Origin: Clostridium ljungdahlii
GTDB lineage: Bacteria > Bacillota > Clostridia > Clostridiales > Clostridiaceae
Length of the DNA: 64,000 nucleotides
Direction: 5' to 3'
Assembly (NCBI RefSeq): GCF_001636845.1
Contig: NZ_LITT01000008.1
Location: 1 to 64,000 of the forward strand
Position numbers and translations under genes: made by a program. Under the pieces are notes generated by a model. It was not told the DNA's origin. It saw only the letters and a list, made by a program, of their open reading frames with translations, and did no database searches. Shown one piece after another: positions 17,624 to 27,547 of this stretch. Every line of letters starts with the position of its first letter. Positions within the stretch are counted from its first letter, which is position 1.

Positions 17624-18835
17624 TTAATTATTATTTAAATTTTCACTAACAATTTTGGACTTTGCTTTTTTTACATTTAGTGTATATAAATAGTATATAA
17701 CTATTCCAGAAAACAACAGTGCAGCACAAATATAAAAAACAGAAGTTAAACCAAATTTACCGGCTATGGTTCCTCCTATAATTGGTCCCAGTCCTTGTCC
17801 AGCATCATAGCCAATAAAATAAGTACTTGTGGCGATACCTACTCTACTAGGCCCTAGCTTTTTAACACAAGTAGCTTGCAGTGCTGGTGAAAGTGAACTT
17901 TGTCCTATTCCGTAGAGAACTGCTACTACTAATATCATCCAAAGAGATGAGGAAATTACTAATAATAATGATGCCATCATAGCCATGATAAAAGCAGGAA
18001 ATGCTATAACTGACAAGCCTTTATTATCAAGGAGTTTACCTGAAAGTGGCCTGATAATAAGAATTACAATAGCATTTACCGTAAAGTAATAACCGATATT
18101 TGAGATATGTCTCTCATCACCTAGCAAAGCTAAAAAGCTTCCGATAACTCCATTCATAAACGTAAATAAACAAGCAAGAACAGCAAAAACAATCAGTTCC
18201 TTGGCAAAAAAATCACTAATTTTAATATGAAGCTTACTTACGTTTAAATTTTCTTTATTTGATGGATTGTATGGAATCATGGTCATGAGAGCTGCTGCAA
18301 TCATAACAATAATACAAGATAAATAAAATACATACTTAAATCCAAATCGTGCGGAAATTTCCAGCCCAAGATTTGGGCTTATTGCAGTTGCCAAAATATA
18401 TCCAAGGCCCATGAAACCTATTCCCTCACCTATTCTTTCTTTAGGCATATATGTTGTAGATAGAGCATTAATTACTGTAACACTTACTGAAAATGATATG
18501 CCCTGAACAATTCTAAAGAAAAAAAGAGTATATATATTGTACGAGATTTTTAAACCTAATGCGGAAACCGCCAGAAATACGGTTGAAACAATTAATAAAT
18601 GTTTCTTGTTGAATCTGTCGGTTGAAAATCCAGCAAATGGACGAATAATAATAGATGTAATTGCAAAAATACCAGCAACTAAACCTGCCATGGACATTGT
18701 TGCACCTAAACTAATTGTATACTTAGGTAGTATTGGTGTCATCATAGTGAAACCAATAAAGACGAGTGCATTTATTATTAGCATTAGAATAAATGAAAAG
18801 TTCCATAGTTTTTCTTCTTCTTCTGATTGTTCCAT
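17624..18835 (-). CDS. MFS transporter, intact paralogue
   Basis: Exporter-type MFS protein of 403 residues with about 12 membrane segments and motif A-like GFSTDRFNKKHLLI. GGAGGG upstream of ATG 18835 (complement of 18845-18850) fixes the start; a longer open frame to 18994 lacks a site. Many segments match the frameshifted MFS downstream (GEGIGFMGLGYILATAISPNLGLEISARFG and PLSGKLLDNKGLSVIAFPA), so the two are tandem duplicates. The substrate is unknown. Confidence 0.88.
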   Translation of the reverse strand: MEQSEEEEKLWNFSFILMLIINALVFIGFTMMTPILPKYTISLGATMSMAGLVAGIFAITSIIIRPFAGFSTDRFNKKHLLIVSTVFLAVSALGLKISYNIYTLFFFRIVQGISFSVSVTVINALSTTYMPKERIGEGIGFMGLGYILATAISPNLGLEISARFGFKYVFYLSCIIVMIAAALMTMIPYNPSNKENLNVSKLHIKISDFFAKELIVFAVLACLFTFMNGVIGSFLALLGDERHISNIGYYFTVNAIVILIIRPLSGKLLDNKGLSVIAFPAFIMAMMASLLLVISSSLWMILVVAVLYGIGQSSLSPALQATCVKKLGPSRVGIATSTYFIGYDAGQGLGPIIGGTIAGKFGLTSVFYICAALLFSGIVIYYLYTLNVKKAKSKIVSENLNNN

Positions 18836-18942
18836 AAAAATAACCCTCCGATATGACCTGATTTTTATAAATATTATACCATAAATTATATAATGAGGTA
18901 TAAAGTGCAAAATTGGCACATTGCGACACAACTTTTTCAGAG

Positions 18943-18988
18943 CTCGTTTCACTAAAGTGAAACATTGCTGGCTTATATAGATTTGAAG
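18943..18988 (+). repeat. 46-base hairpin repeat, copy 1
   Basis: This stretch, starting CTCGTTTCACTAAAGTGAAA, matches 32333-32378 at all but a few positions, and the differences in the stem (TTTCACTAAAGTGAAA against TTTCGCTAGAGCGAAA) are compensatory. It therefore behaves as a conserved hairpin repeat. Its end fuses to the dapL remnant. Confidence 0.7.
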
Positions 18989-19211
18989 CTGCAAGGAAGA
19001 TATTTATTTTCAACTATAGGAAAGAAAGTAGCCAAATTTAAGGAGGATAATCCTGATTAAGAAAGTTATTTCTTTGGGAATTGGTGATGTAACTCAACCA
19101 CTAGCACCAGCTATTATAGATATATTACATTGTTCAGTTGATGAAATGGGACATAGAGATACTTTTGAAGGATATGCACCAGATTCAGGTTATTATGTGC
19201 TCTATTCATAG
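18974..19211 (+). pseudogene. dapL (LL-diaminopimelate aminotransferase) N-terminal fragment
   Basis: Two abutting pieces of the same family. Bases 18983-19057 encode [20 protein letters not shown] then EDNPD and hit a stop. In the next frame 19053-19211 encodes [20 protein letters not shown], then the [19 protein letters not shown] segment, and stops. Both fit the N-terminal 75 or so residues of the lysine-pathway PLP enzyme DapL; the catalytic majority, including the PLP lysine, is gone. A one-base frameshift separates the pieces. The scar sits directly before the Wadjet promoter, so it may mark an insertion or deletion edge. Confidence 0.75.
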
Positions 19212-19213
19212 AG

Positions 19214-19256
19214 AAACTATAAGTGGATTTGTAATAAATCTGTTTATAGTTCTTTT
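19214..19256 (+). terminator. hairpin after the dapL scar
   Basis: AAACTATAA (19214-19222) pairs with TTATAGTT near 19243, with an inner GATTT/AAATC stem, followed by CTTTTTATG. It would stop upstream transcription ahead of the Wadjet genes. Confidence 0.5.
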
Positions 19257-19354
19257 TATGTGGGGTACTTGTTTAAATTGTTAAGAGATAGTTGAGATGA
19301 AATAGAATTGGAAAATGAGGAGTATTTCCTATAGGATAAATTATAGCAATAATA

Positions 19355-19363
19355 TGTTATAAT
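19355..19363 (+). promoter_or_regulatory. extended -10 promoter of the Wadjet operon
   Basis: TGTTATAAT is a perfect extended -10 element 30 bases before jetD. No good -35 box is at the right distance, as is usual for extended -10 promoters. Confidence 0.5.
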
Positions 19364-19393
19364 TTAAATAAAAAAGCTAAAAGGTGAAGAAAT

Positions 19394-20407
19394 ATGTATC
19401 AAGATTTAATCTCATATTTAAAAAAATATAAGAATAGTACTATAACCTTAGGAAATCTAGAAAAATTAGTTCCAGGTAATTATTCATATGATAAATTTGC
19501 AGAAAATATCAGAAAGTTAATCAATAATAACATATTGATTGAAAAAAATCCTAAAGATAACAATGGTAAAGAGATTCCTCTGCCTTATAAATTTGGAATT
19601 AACAAATATGAGTTAAGGAAAAAGCATATAAATAATGTTCAAAGATATATATTAAACATCAATAGAGAAATTGATCTTCAGGAATACCTTAATTTAAGTG
19701 AGGAAATATGGAACAAAGATATTCCATATATTAGTAAAATCAATAAATACATTGAGGAAAAGGGGCTGCCTAAGGATTATGCTACTGCCCAAGAAAGATC
19801 CTTTCATATTGTTGGAGATGAAAAATGGATTGGTGAAAAAGGTGGAAAAAAGCTTTTAGATAGAATAAAGCTGTGGGAAAAACTTAATATAATAAATAGT
19901 GCAGATCCACTGATGATGGCAGTTAATCCCAAACAGTTTTCAAGGTCAGAGTATTTTCATCTAGTTGTGGAAAATAAGGCAACTTTTATGGCTTTGATGC
20001 AGGTATTAGAGGAAACAGAGTTTACTTCATTAATTTTTGGTTCAGGATGGAAAATAATAGCGGATATAGATATGCTGGAAAAACAATTAGGGATAAATGG
20101 AACTAATAAAATATATTATTTTGGAGATTTAGACAATGAGGGAATATCCATATGGAATTCTCTTAATGAGAAAGTGCATACTTACCTTGCAGTTGAATTT
20201 TATAGAGAATTGCTTAAGAAGCCTTGCAGCAGGGGAAAAGAAACACAGCAAAAAAATGATAAAGCTTTAAAAAATTTTGCTAATTTTTTTAGTGAGAAAG
20301 AAAAGATAAAGCTTGAAGAAATTTTGGAAAATGGAGAATACCTGCCGCAGGAAGCTTTAAACAAGGATGAACTTGGGCACATATGGAGGAATACAGAGTG
20401 GATATAA
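19394..20407 (+). CDS. jetD: Wadjet subunit JetD, TOPRIM nuclease
   Basis: Nuclease subunit of the Wadjet anti-plasmid system, 337 residues. The N-terminal half is a DNA-binding-like helical region, and the C-terminal half a TOPRIM-type fold of the JetD family (DUF2220-like). The acidic residues are visible in LVVENKATF (near residue 190) and in YYFGDLDNEG (residues about 241-250). JetD cuts circular DNA after the JetABC SMC motor has extruded it. AAGGTGAAG precedes ATG 19394. It is first in the operon, and jetA begins inside its last codons. The gene order D-A-B-C and domain types suggest Wadjet type III. Confidence 0.85.
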   Translation: MYQDLISYLKKYKNSTITLGNLEKLVPGNYSYDKFAENIRKLINNNILIEKNPKDNNGKEIPLPYKFGINKYELRKKHINNVQRYILNINREIDLQEYLNLSEEIWNKDIPYISKINKYIEEKGLPKDYATAQERSFHIVGDEKWIGEKGGKKLLDRIKLWEKLNIINSADPLMMAVNPKQFSRSEYFHLVVENKATFMALMQVLEETEFTSLIFGSGWKIIADIDMLEKQLGINGTNKIYYFGDLDNEGISIWNSLNEKVHTYLAVEFYRELLKKPCSRGKETQQKNDKALKNFANFFSEKEKIKLEEILENGEYLPQEALNKDELGHIWRNTEWI

Positions 20408-21909
20408 GTATAAAAAATATAACAGAAAACTATGGGGAAAGAATTCAAAGGCTAGCCTTGTTTGATCCATTATATAAGCTGCAGAATAAAAACTCAAAGG
20501 ATAATAGTGGCAATGGCATTGATTATTTTAGTTTAGGTTTGCTTAGCTTATTGTTTTTCTTTGAAAATATGCTTATGAGAAATAAAAAAACAGGAGTAAG
20601 GGAACTTGCTTCCTTTTTATATGAACTGAATCAAGGTAAAATAGATTTAAATTATGAAGGATTTGAAAAGGCGGCAAGAACAATCATAGAGACTTTTAGG
20701 CCTCCCACAGGAAAAAGAAACTCTAAAACATTTTATAATTGGGAAACGAGAAAGGAAGAAATTGTTCAATATTCCATATTGAAAGCAGCTAGGGCAGATT
20801 TAGAAACAAATACTCAATACTATACGCTTGATGAACAAGGTTTGGAATTGATTTTTGCTACAAAGGAATATTTTAATGAGTTTCAGTTATCTATAAATCA
20901 GTTAGTTTTAAGAAAACAACTGGAAAAAGGTGAATTTGTAGGCGCTTTAAGGCAAATTGATGAAATGAGTCTTGACGTAAAAAATCTTCAAGACAGGATA
21001 GTTAGAATAAAGCATGAAGTGAATAGAAATATAGTATCTACAGAGACTTATGAAAGATATAAAAGTATAATTGAAGATATAAACATGAGACTGCATCGTG
21101 AGAATGAAGAATTTGATGAACTGCAGTCTTTTGTAAAGGAAACCAGGGAGAAGGTAGGCAATGAGCTCACAAATGATAAAGATAGAAAAGCATATGAGCT
21201 TATAATCCGAATAGATAAGGAACTTGGACAGGTTCACTATGACCATAGATTGCTTTTTAAGGAAAGTATAGTTCTTAAGACTTCTGCACTTCAAGCTGCT
21301 CAAGAGGCACTTTATTATGTAGGTATAGATTCTTTTAATTTTGATCAGGAAATTACCAGCAGATTATTTTCATCACCCCTTCCACTAAGTGCATCAAGAA
21401 ATCTTATAGAACCCTTTATGTATTTGGAAAAGTATGAAGTTTGGTCGCCATTAACAGTATTTGGCAAGCAAAGAATTGAAAATAGAAACAAACAGGAAAG
21501 AACTCAAGATTTTTTATCTGTACCAGAAGATGAAGAGATAAAGTTAGGTATGAAAATTCAAAGAGAAAATTTTAAGTTTATAGCAGAAATATTATTAAAG
21601 GCTATGGGTGATGAATATGAGATCAGCATTAGTGAGCTCACGGAGTATATGAAAGAAAATGGATATGAAAGTATACTGGATTATCGGACATTTTATGACT
21701 TCTGGATTATACTTCATCAAAAATCGCCGGTAATGGTAGACACAGATGAGAAAAATGAAGAGCTTTTATTTGGAGAGGCCTTTAATTTACTGGTTAATAA
21801 AGGAAAAATTTTATACGTACGGGAAATTGAAGGAATACTTAAGGTTACAGAAAGATTTACTATAAAAAATATGATTCTAAAATTGGAGGACAAACATGCT
21901 TCAATATAG
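20398..21909 (+). CDS. jetA: Wadjet subunit JetA (kleisin-like)
   Basis: Protein of 503 residues matching the JetA/DUF5716-like family, the kleisin-type subunit that bridges the JetC heads. It has an N-terminal helical domain (NITENYGERIQRLALFDPLYKL), a long charged helical middle (about residues 195-300) and a C-terminal winged-helix-like part. GGAGG at 20385-20389 selects GTG 20398, overlapping jetD by 10 bases; ATG 20383 is alternative. It overlaps jetB by 14 bases. Subunit assignment rests on order, size and JetC linkage as well as sequence. Confidence 0.82.
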   Translation: MDISIKNITENYGERIQRLALFDPLYKLQNKNSKDNSGNGIDYFSLGLLSLLFFFENMLMRNKKTGVRELASFLYELNQGKIDLNYEGFEKAARTIIETFRPPTGKRNSKTFYNWETRKEEIVQYSILKAARADLETNTQYYTLDEQGLELIFATKEYFNEFQLSINQLVLRKQLEKGEFVGALRQIDEMSLDVKNLQDRIVRIKHEVNRNIVSTETYERYKSIIEDINMRLHRENEEFDELQSFVKETREKVGNELTNDKDRKAYELIIRIDKELGQVHYDHRLLFKESIVLKTSALQAAQEALYYVGIDSFNFDQEITSRLFSSPLPLSASRNLIEPFMYLEKYEVWSPLTVFGKQRIENRNKQERTQDFLSVPEDEEIKLGMKIQRENFKFIAEILLKAMGDEYEISISELTEYMKENGYESILDYRTFYDFWIILHQKSPVMVDTDEKNEELLFGEAFNLLVNKGKILYVREIEGILKVTERFTIKNMILKLEDKHASI

Positions 21910-22633
21910 TAATGAACAAGTAATGCAGGCATTCAAGCTGTATTCTATACTTTCAATCAAAGGTTATGGAGAGAAGGAAGAGCTGCGTTTATACATATCT
22001 GATGAGATGATAAGAGGACTTGTTGATCAATTTGCGTATCATGTAGATTGTACTATTTTTGCATCAGGAGATTATATATACATGATACCAATTTCAAGAA
22101 ATTCAATATTCCATGTATCAAATGACACTATTAAAAAAGAATACCTTCCTGCAAAAGCTGTAAACCTGGATTTATATTTAATGTATACAGCTATAATTGT
22201 GTTGTTTGGAGAATTTTACGATAGTTATCAAACCACAGAGCCAACCCGTGATTTTATCAATGTAAACGAGTGGTTATCCAGTATAAATGAGAGAATTGAG
22301 GCTTTAAGTGAGCATGATGCTGAAAAACTAAAAGAATTAGACAGTCAGTTTGATTATAATTGGTCAGCTATTATAGAAAAATGGATGGATATGGACGAAA
22401 TTAAGGAAAGAGTAAAAAATCAGGATGCCAGAACTATAAGTAGAAAGAGTTTTCTAAATACTGTAAAGCAATTTTTGGAGGCACAGGAGCTTGTGAAGGA
22501 TATTGGCAGCGAGGAGCTGGAGCTTACAGAAAAGGCTAAGAATATAATTCAAAGATATTATATGGAGTATGATTACAATAGAGGAATATTAGACTTTATG
22601 TATAATCTTGATCACAAAAAAGGAGAAAGCTAA
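21896..22633 (+). CDS. jetB: Wadjet subunit JetB (KITE-like)
   Basis: Protein of 245 residues matching the DUF6063-like JetB family, the KITE-type winged-helix subunit of the Wadjet SMC complex. GGAGGACAA precedes ATG 21896. It overlaps jetA by 14 bases and its stop shares one base with the jetC start (TAATG), so translation of the set is coupled. The C-terminal segment RKSFLNTVKQFLEAQELVKDIGSEELELTEKAKNIIQRYY looks like a winged helix. No catalytic residues are expected. Confidence 0.8.
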   Translation: MLQYSNEQVMQAFKLYSILSIKGYGEKEELRLYISDEMIRGLVDQFAYHVDCTIFASGDYIYMIPISRNSIFHVSNDTIKKEYLPAKAVNLDLYLMYTAIIVLFGEFYDSYQTTEPTRDFINVNEWLSSINERIEALSEHDAEKLKELDSQFDYNWSAIIEKWMDMDEIKERVKNQDARTISRKSFLNTVKQFLEAQELVKDIGSEELELTEKAKNIIQRYYMEYDYNRGILDFMYNLDHKKGES

Positions 22634-25600
22634 TGCCAGCAATTTCTAAAATACGTTTCACAAATGTAATTTATGAAAATGGAGAAAAAAGATATAATGA
22701 TGATATTTTTCAGTTTGATGGACATAATGGAGCAATCTTACTTGAAAATGGCGGAGGAAAGACAGTTTTTGTACAAACAGCTATTCAGGCCATACTGCCT
22801 CATAGTGATTTAGCAGAGCGTAAAATTAAAAATACTCTCATGCTAGAAAACAGTGCAGCTCATATAGCAATAGAGTGGATATTAAGTGAAAGACCTAGAA
22901 GATATGCTTTGACTTCTGTAACCCTGTTCATGAATAAAGGAGCTGTAGATTCTCTTAAATATGTTTATGAATATGAAGAAGGAGATGATAATTCTATAGA
23001 AAAACTTCCTTTTGTAAAGGAAAGCATTAACGGTAAAATGAGACCTGCTACAAAGGAAGAAGTAGGTGAGTATTATTCTAGTATGAGTCAGAATAGAATT
23101 AGTGCAAATATCTTCAGTACAATTAAAGATTACCAGGAATATATAGAGAAAAATTTTAAGATTATTCCATCAGAGTGGAGAAAAATTGCTTTGATAAATG
23201 GTGCAGAGGGAGATGTGGAAGCATTTTTTGATGCATGTAAAACTACAGGACAGCTGGTAGATAATCTCTTAATTCCTACAGTAGAAGAAGCACTGGCTGG
23301 GAATGGAACTAAAGAATTTGCGGAGACCTTTGAAAAACAGAGAGAACATTTTAAGAAATATAAACAGTTAAAAGCCAGAATAGATGAAAGCAGGCTGGTG
23401 GAAGAACATATAAGTTCTTATGTAAATGTGTATAAATCCTATGATGAGGTAAATCACAGCTTCATTAAAATTAAAGAACATACAAAAGCCCTATATAAAT
23501 TTGCAAAAAAAGAAGATGAAATCAATAGAGAAAAGCTTGATAAAAACAAAGAAGATCAGCTTCTGGTGGCGAAAGAAGAGGAATACTGGAATCAAAAGGA
23601 AGCTTCATATAAGCTGCAGCTATTAAAGGATGAAATGCTTAAAGCGGAGAAGTGTTTTATAGAGATTTCTGATAAATATAATAAGGTTTTAAATGATAAG
23701 GAAGAAAAGAAAAAAAGACTTGAAAATTTGAGAATAGCAAAATATAAACAGAGTATAAAAATACAAAGGGAGAAAATTGGGTTTTTAAAAGAGCAGATTG
23801 ATGATCTGGACAAGGACGAGGATATTGCAGATATTACTGATAAATTGGAACTCAATAGCAGTGAACTTAGAGGATATTATAAGGAACAGGAACAAAAGCT
23901 TGATAATGAAATATCAGTAATTGACGGTCAGCTCAAAAATATTGAGAAAGAGATTAAAGATCTTGAAAAAGAATTTAATAGAAGTAAAGATAAGAAAAGT
24001 GAATTATCCGCATCAGAGGCTAAATTAGATGGTTCCATAAATCAGCTTATAAAAGATATGGATAAACTTGAAAGGGAAATGTTAGACAATCAGAGTAAGG
24101 AACGAGTAGAAGAAGAATTTAATAAATGGCAGAGAAGAATATCAGATTTAGAAAATGATATCTTTGAATATAACAAGCAAGTAAGGATGATGGAGGAAGA
24201 AAAGCAGGATTTATTACAAAGTATACCAGCGAAAAGGGAAGAATTAACCGCCTTGAATAAAGGAGAGACGGAATTGTCGGAACAATTCAAAAATCTCAAT
24301 GAAATTCATGACAATCTGCTTTGTAGAGTTAAGGAATTTAGAAACAGTTGGTTTAATTTTGATTCCCTGTATAGAAAGCAGAATACCATATTGGAGCAGG
24401 TGGAAAACAAGCTGGAAAGGCTTAGAGAAGAAAAGGAAAATTTGATTTTTGATGAAAGATTAGCTCACAGATGGCTGGATAACTACAGTGAAAGTGAATT
24501 CTATACAGCAGATCCTTCTATAGAAAGATATATAAGAAATTGGAGAAATGGTTTTAATTATATAGAAAGTGGAACGGAATATATCCAAAGGGCAGTAAAA
24601 AGTACCAGTGAATCGGAAGAGGAGCTTAATAAGAACTATCCTTATTGGACAATGTCTATAATTACATCAGAAACAGAAGTGGAAAAACTTATAGATAAAA
24701 TATCAAATCATCACGATGAGCTTTCCCATCCGGTTATTGTGATGAATGAAAAAGAAGCAAGGGATAAAGCACAACAAAATACTGTTTTATCTGAGAAAAA
24801 TATTGTTTTCCCTTCAATGTGGAATAAAAATATTGTTCAGAAAAATTTTGAAAGCTGGAAGAATGATATTTCAATTAAAGCTTCTGAAGCTACAGAATTG
24901 CGCAGGAAAAAAGAAGAAGAGTTAAGAAGCTGTATTGAACTTCTTAGAGATGTAAGAGATTTTTATGGTAAATATCCCTATGAGGATTATATTGAAATGA
25001 AGAAGAAACAGAGAACACTTAAAGATAACATAGCCTTAGTTACTGGGGAGATTGATAAAAAGGAATCAAGAATGGTAGATATAGATGAAGAAGGGAAGAG
25101 AATTAGCACGGCAATTGTTGAAGCGCAGGGAGAAGAGCATCTTCTGGAACAAAAAATACTTAAAGCCAGGGAATATTCAAGGAAGAAAAATGAAAAGGAA
25201 AAAGCTGAGGAGCAAAAGAGCAGAATAAAAGAAGAACTTGTACTTGCTAAAGGAGAAAATCTTAAAGTAGAGAGAAAAATAAAGTTAAGCCAGGGTGCAA
25301 AGGAGGATATAAAGGAAAGGCTTAATGAAGTTAAAACAGCAAATTTTGTTTTAATGGCAGATGACTTATATAAAGAAGTCATTGGTGCATCCGTAAAGTA
25401 TACATCTACAAGCAAAGCGGTACTGGTGCAGCAGAGAAAAAGCTTAAAGGATGTTCTGGAAAAGAAACAAAAGGGCAGGGAAGCTTTAGAGGAAAATATG
25501 AAAAATGCTTTAGAGATGAAGGAAACTTTAGAAAAGGAGTTGGATAACTTAAGGAAGCAGACAGATTTTCAGCCGGATGAAGAAATGGAATTTCCAATTT

Positions 25601-27075
25601 ATGGCAATGAGGAGATTGAAAGGCTTATAGGAGAATTGCAAAGATTAAAGAAGCCTTTGAAAAATCTAAAAAAAGACTATGATGGGGCCAAGACGTCATA
25701 TGATAAGGAAAAAGCTGTTTATGAAATGGAAGAGAATCGTTTTTACAATAAATATGAAAAAATAATAGCCTTTTCTATAGTTTTAGAACGGGTAGAATTT
25801 ATATTAAAAGAGGAATTAGAAGGCATAGTCAAAAAGAAAAAGTATTTCCTTGAACAGCAGGAAGTTATAGAAAAAGAAGGAAGAGACATAAATAATAGTA
25901 TTTCTAAATTGCAAAATTATAATTTCAAGTATTCTTATTTGTCAGAAGAGGTAGAAGAAGCTGTATTAACCGAGGATATAAAAAATGAGTTTCCATATAA
26001 AAGAACAGGGATCGTAGATGAAATAATTAAAAATATGGAAAAAACTGAAAAGCTCTTAAAGGATAGAAAGTTAAATACAGAAGATAAAAAGAGAGATTTT
26101 ATAAATTTTTGTGAAGGTGAAATTGTAGATGTAAAGCTAAAGGATATGGCGGTTACAGGAGTGCAGTATAAAAAGTCCTATGAGGATATTACTGATTGGC
26201 AAAACAAGATGAATGAGAGAATTATGCGTACTATAGAAATTGCAGAAAATGATATTCGAGAACATGATAAAGAAGTTCAGCAATTTATAAATCATCTGCA
26301 TTCTTATTTAGTAACGATGGTGCAGGAACTTAAACAAATTCCTAAAAAGACAAGAATAAAAATTGATGAGGATTGGAAGGAAGTATTCTTATTTACTGTA
26401 CCTGAATGGAATGAAAAAGAGGGGAAGGAAGAACTGGCAAAGCACATTGACTGGATGTTAAAGCAGTTGGAAGAGGATAAGTTTAAAGATGAGAATGGTG
26501 TTGAACTGGAGAACCAGGTTAGGAAATCCATAGAAAAATGGCTGCAATCAAAGCAGTTGTTACAAATTGTGATGAAGCAAAACAGCATTAAAGTAAAATG
26601 CCGTAAAGTAACCAATGATCAAAAGGTTAAAAGTATGCCTTTTTCATGGGAGGTATCGAATTCCTGGTCTGGTGGAGAAAAATGGAGTAAAAATATGACT
26701 TTATTCCTTGGAATACTAAATTATCTGGCTGAAAAGAGAACACAAATTGTATCAAACCATAAGCATTATAGAACTGTTATAGTGGACAACCCTTTTGGAA
26801 AGGCTTCTAGTGACCATGTGCTAAGTCCAGTGTTTTTTATTGCAGAGCAGTTAGGTTTTCAGATAATAGCTTTGACAGCTCATGCAGAAGGAAAATTTAT
26901 AAGGACATACTTTCCTATAGTGTACAGCTGCAGACTTAGAACTGCAGACAACGGCAGCAGCCAGATTATGACTAAAGAAAGAGAAATAAAAAAAGCTTTC
27001 CTTATGGACAGTGATCCTCAGACTTTATCCAGGATGGGTCAGTTAGAGCAGGTGGCATTTACGGATATACATTAA
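22633..27075 (+). CDS. jetC: Wadjet subunit JetC, SMC-like ATPase
   Basis: SMC-type motor of 1480 residues that extrudes DNA loops and recognises plasmids. Walker A is ENGGGKT near residues 38-44, in a head domain starting ISKIRFTNVIYENG. Two long coiled-coil arms span roughly residues 230-600 and 760-1260, with a hinge-like region between. The C-terminal head has signature SWSGGEKW near residue 1346 and Walker B TVIVDNPFGKAS near residue 1380, without the usual DE pair, as in MukB/JetC relatives. It ends the jetDABC operon and is followed by a strong terminator. Confidence 0.93.
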   Translation: MPAISKIRFTNVIYENGEKRYNDDIFQFDGHNGAILLENGGGKTVFVQTAIQAILPHSDLAERKIKNTLMLENSAAHIAIEWILSERPRRYALTSVTLFMNKGAVDSLKYVYEYEEGDDNSIEKLPFVKESINGKMRPATKEEVGEYYSSMSQNRISANIFSTIKDYQEYIEKNFKIIPSEWRKIALINGAEGDVEAFFDACKTTGQLVDNLLIPTVEEALAGNGTKEFAETFEKQREHFKKYKQLKARIDESRLVEEHISSYVNVYKSYDEVNHSFIKIKEHTKALYKFAKKEDEINREKLDKNKEDQLLVAKEEEYWNQKEASYKLQLLKDEMLKAEKCFIEISDKYNKVLNDKEEKKKRLENLRIAKYKQSIKIQREKIGFLKEQIDDLDKDEDIADITDKLELNSSELRGYYKEQEQKLDNEISVIDGQLKNIEKEIKDLEKEFNRSKDKKSELSASEAKLDGSINQLIKDMDKLEREMLDNQSKERVEEEFNKWQRRISDLENDIFEYNKQVRMMEEEKQDLLQSIPAKREELTALNKGETELSEQFKNLNEIHDNLLCRVKEFRNSWFNFDSLYRKQNTILEQVENKLERLREEKENLIFDERLAHRWLDNYSESEFYTADPSIERYIRNWRNGFNYIESGTEYIQRAVKSTSESEEELNKNYPYWTMSIITSETEVEKLIDKISNHHDELSHPVIVMNEKEARDKAQQNTVLSEKNIVFPSMWNKNIVQKNFESWKNDISIKASEATELRRKKEEELRSCIELLRDVRDFYGKYPYEDYIEMKKKQRTLKDNIALVTGEIDKKESRMVDIDEEGKRISTAIVEAQGEEHLLEQKILKAREYSRKKNEKEKAEEQKSRIKEELVLAKGENLKVERKIKLSQGAKEDIKERLNEVKTANFVLMADDLYKEVIGASVKYTSTSKAVLVQQRKSLKDVLEKKQKGREALEENMKNALEMKETLEKELDNLRKQTDFQPDEEMEFPIYGNEEIERLIGELQRLKKPLKNLKKDYDGAKTSYDKEKAVYEMEENRFYNKYEKIIAFSIVLERVEFILKEELEGIVKKKKYFLEQQEVIEKEGRDINNSISKLQNYNFKYSYLSEEVEEAVLTEDIKNEFPYKRTGIVDEIIKNMEKTEKLLKDRKLNTEDKKRDFINFCEGEIVDVKLKDMAVTGVQYKKSYEDITDWQNKMNERIMRTIEIAENDIREHDKEVQQFINHLHSYLVTMVQELKQIPKKTRIKIDEDWKEVFLFTVPEWNEKEGKEELAKHIDWMLKQLEEDKFKDENGVELENQVRKSIEKWLQSKQLLQIVMKQNSIKVKCRKVTNDQKVKSMPFSWEVSNSWSGGEKWSKNMTLFLGILNYLAEKRTQIVSNHKHYRTVIVDNPFGKASSDHVLSPVFFIAEQLGFQIIALTAHAEGKFIRTYFPIVYSCRLRTADNGSSQIMTKEREIKKAFLMDSDPQTLSRMGQLEQVAFTDIH

Positions 27076-27104
27076 TTGAAAATATAAAATATATTAACTA
27101 GTAA

Positions 27105-27150
27105 AACTTCTTATAGGTGAAATAAAAGCTCTGCCTATAAGAAGTTGTTT
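27105..27150 (+). terminator. terminator of the Wadjet operon
   Basis: Thirteen-base perfect stem: AACTTCTTATAGG (27105-27117) and CCTATAAGAAGTT (27134-27146) with a 16-base loop and GTTTT after it, 30 bases past the jetC stop. Confidence 0.8.
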
Positions 27151-27256
27151 TGGTATTAACATCTTTTGTTTAAAGAAACTAAATTGTAGGATATAATAAA
27201 CTAAGAAATTGTTTCTTATGTTTTAAAACATCTTTGTAAAGAAGGAAGGTGCATTA

Positions 27257-27519
27257 ATGAAGAAAATACAAGTAGGAACATCAGACTTTAAAGAATTAAT
27301 AGAGGCAAATAATTACTTTGTAGATAAAGAAATATTATTGAATTTAAGAAAATAAATGTGTTGTCAAAGGAAACAATAGAGCAGGGAAAATTAGAAGCAT
27401 TAAAGCAAATAGATAGGATGAAATATGAACAGGAACTTATAAATTGTGGAGTCAAAGATATAATAAAGCTTGCTATTGTGTTTAAGGGGAAGGAAGTAAT
27501 GATTTCTGAGGCAAAGTAG
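27257..27519 (+). pseudogene. remnant of an AAA-ATPase-like / PD-(D/E)XK protein
   Basis: Two ends of one gene type joined by a large deletion. 27257-27355 starts with a ribosome-binding site (GAAGGAAGGTG) and encodes MKKIQVGTSDFKELIEANNY then FVDKEIL before a stop. This is the usual opening of AAA-ATPase-like proteins with a C-terminal DUF1703/PDDEXK_9 nuclease. 27361-27519 encodes ALKQIDRMKYEQELINCGVK and IIKLAIVFKGKEVMI, the usual end of that nuclease. The roughly 450 residues between are lost. Confidence 0.65.
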
Positions 27520-27547
27520 CAGTTGCAGCTCAGTTTGCAAAGATCAC

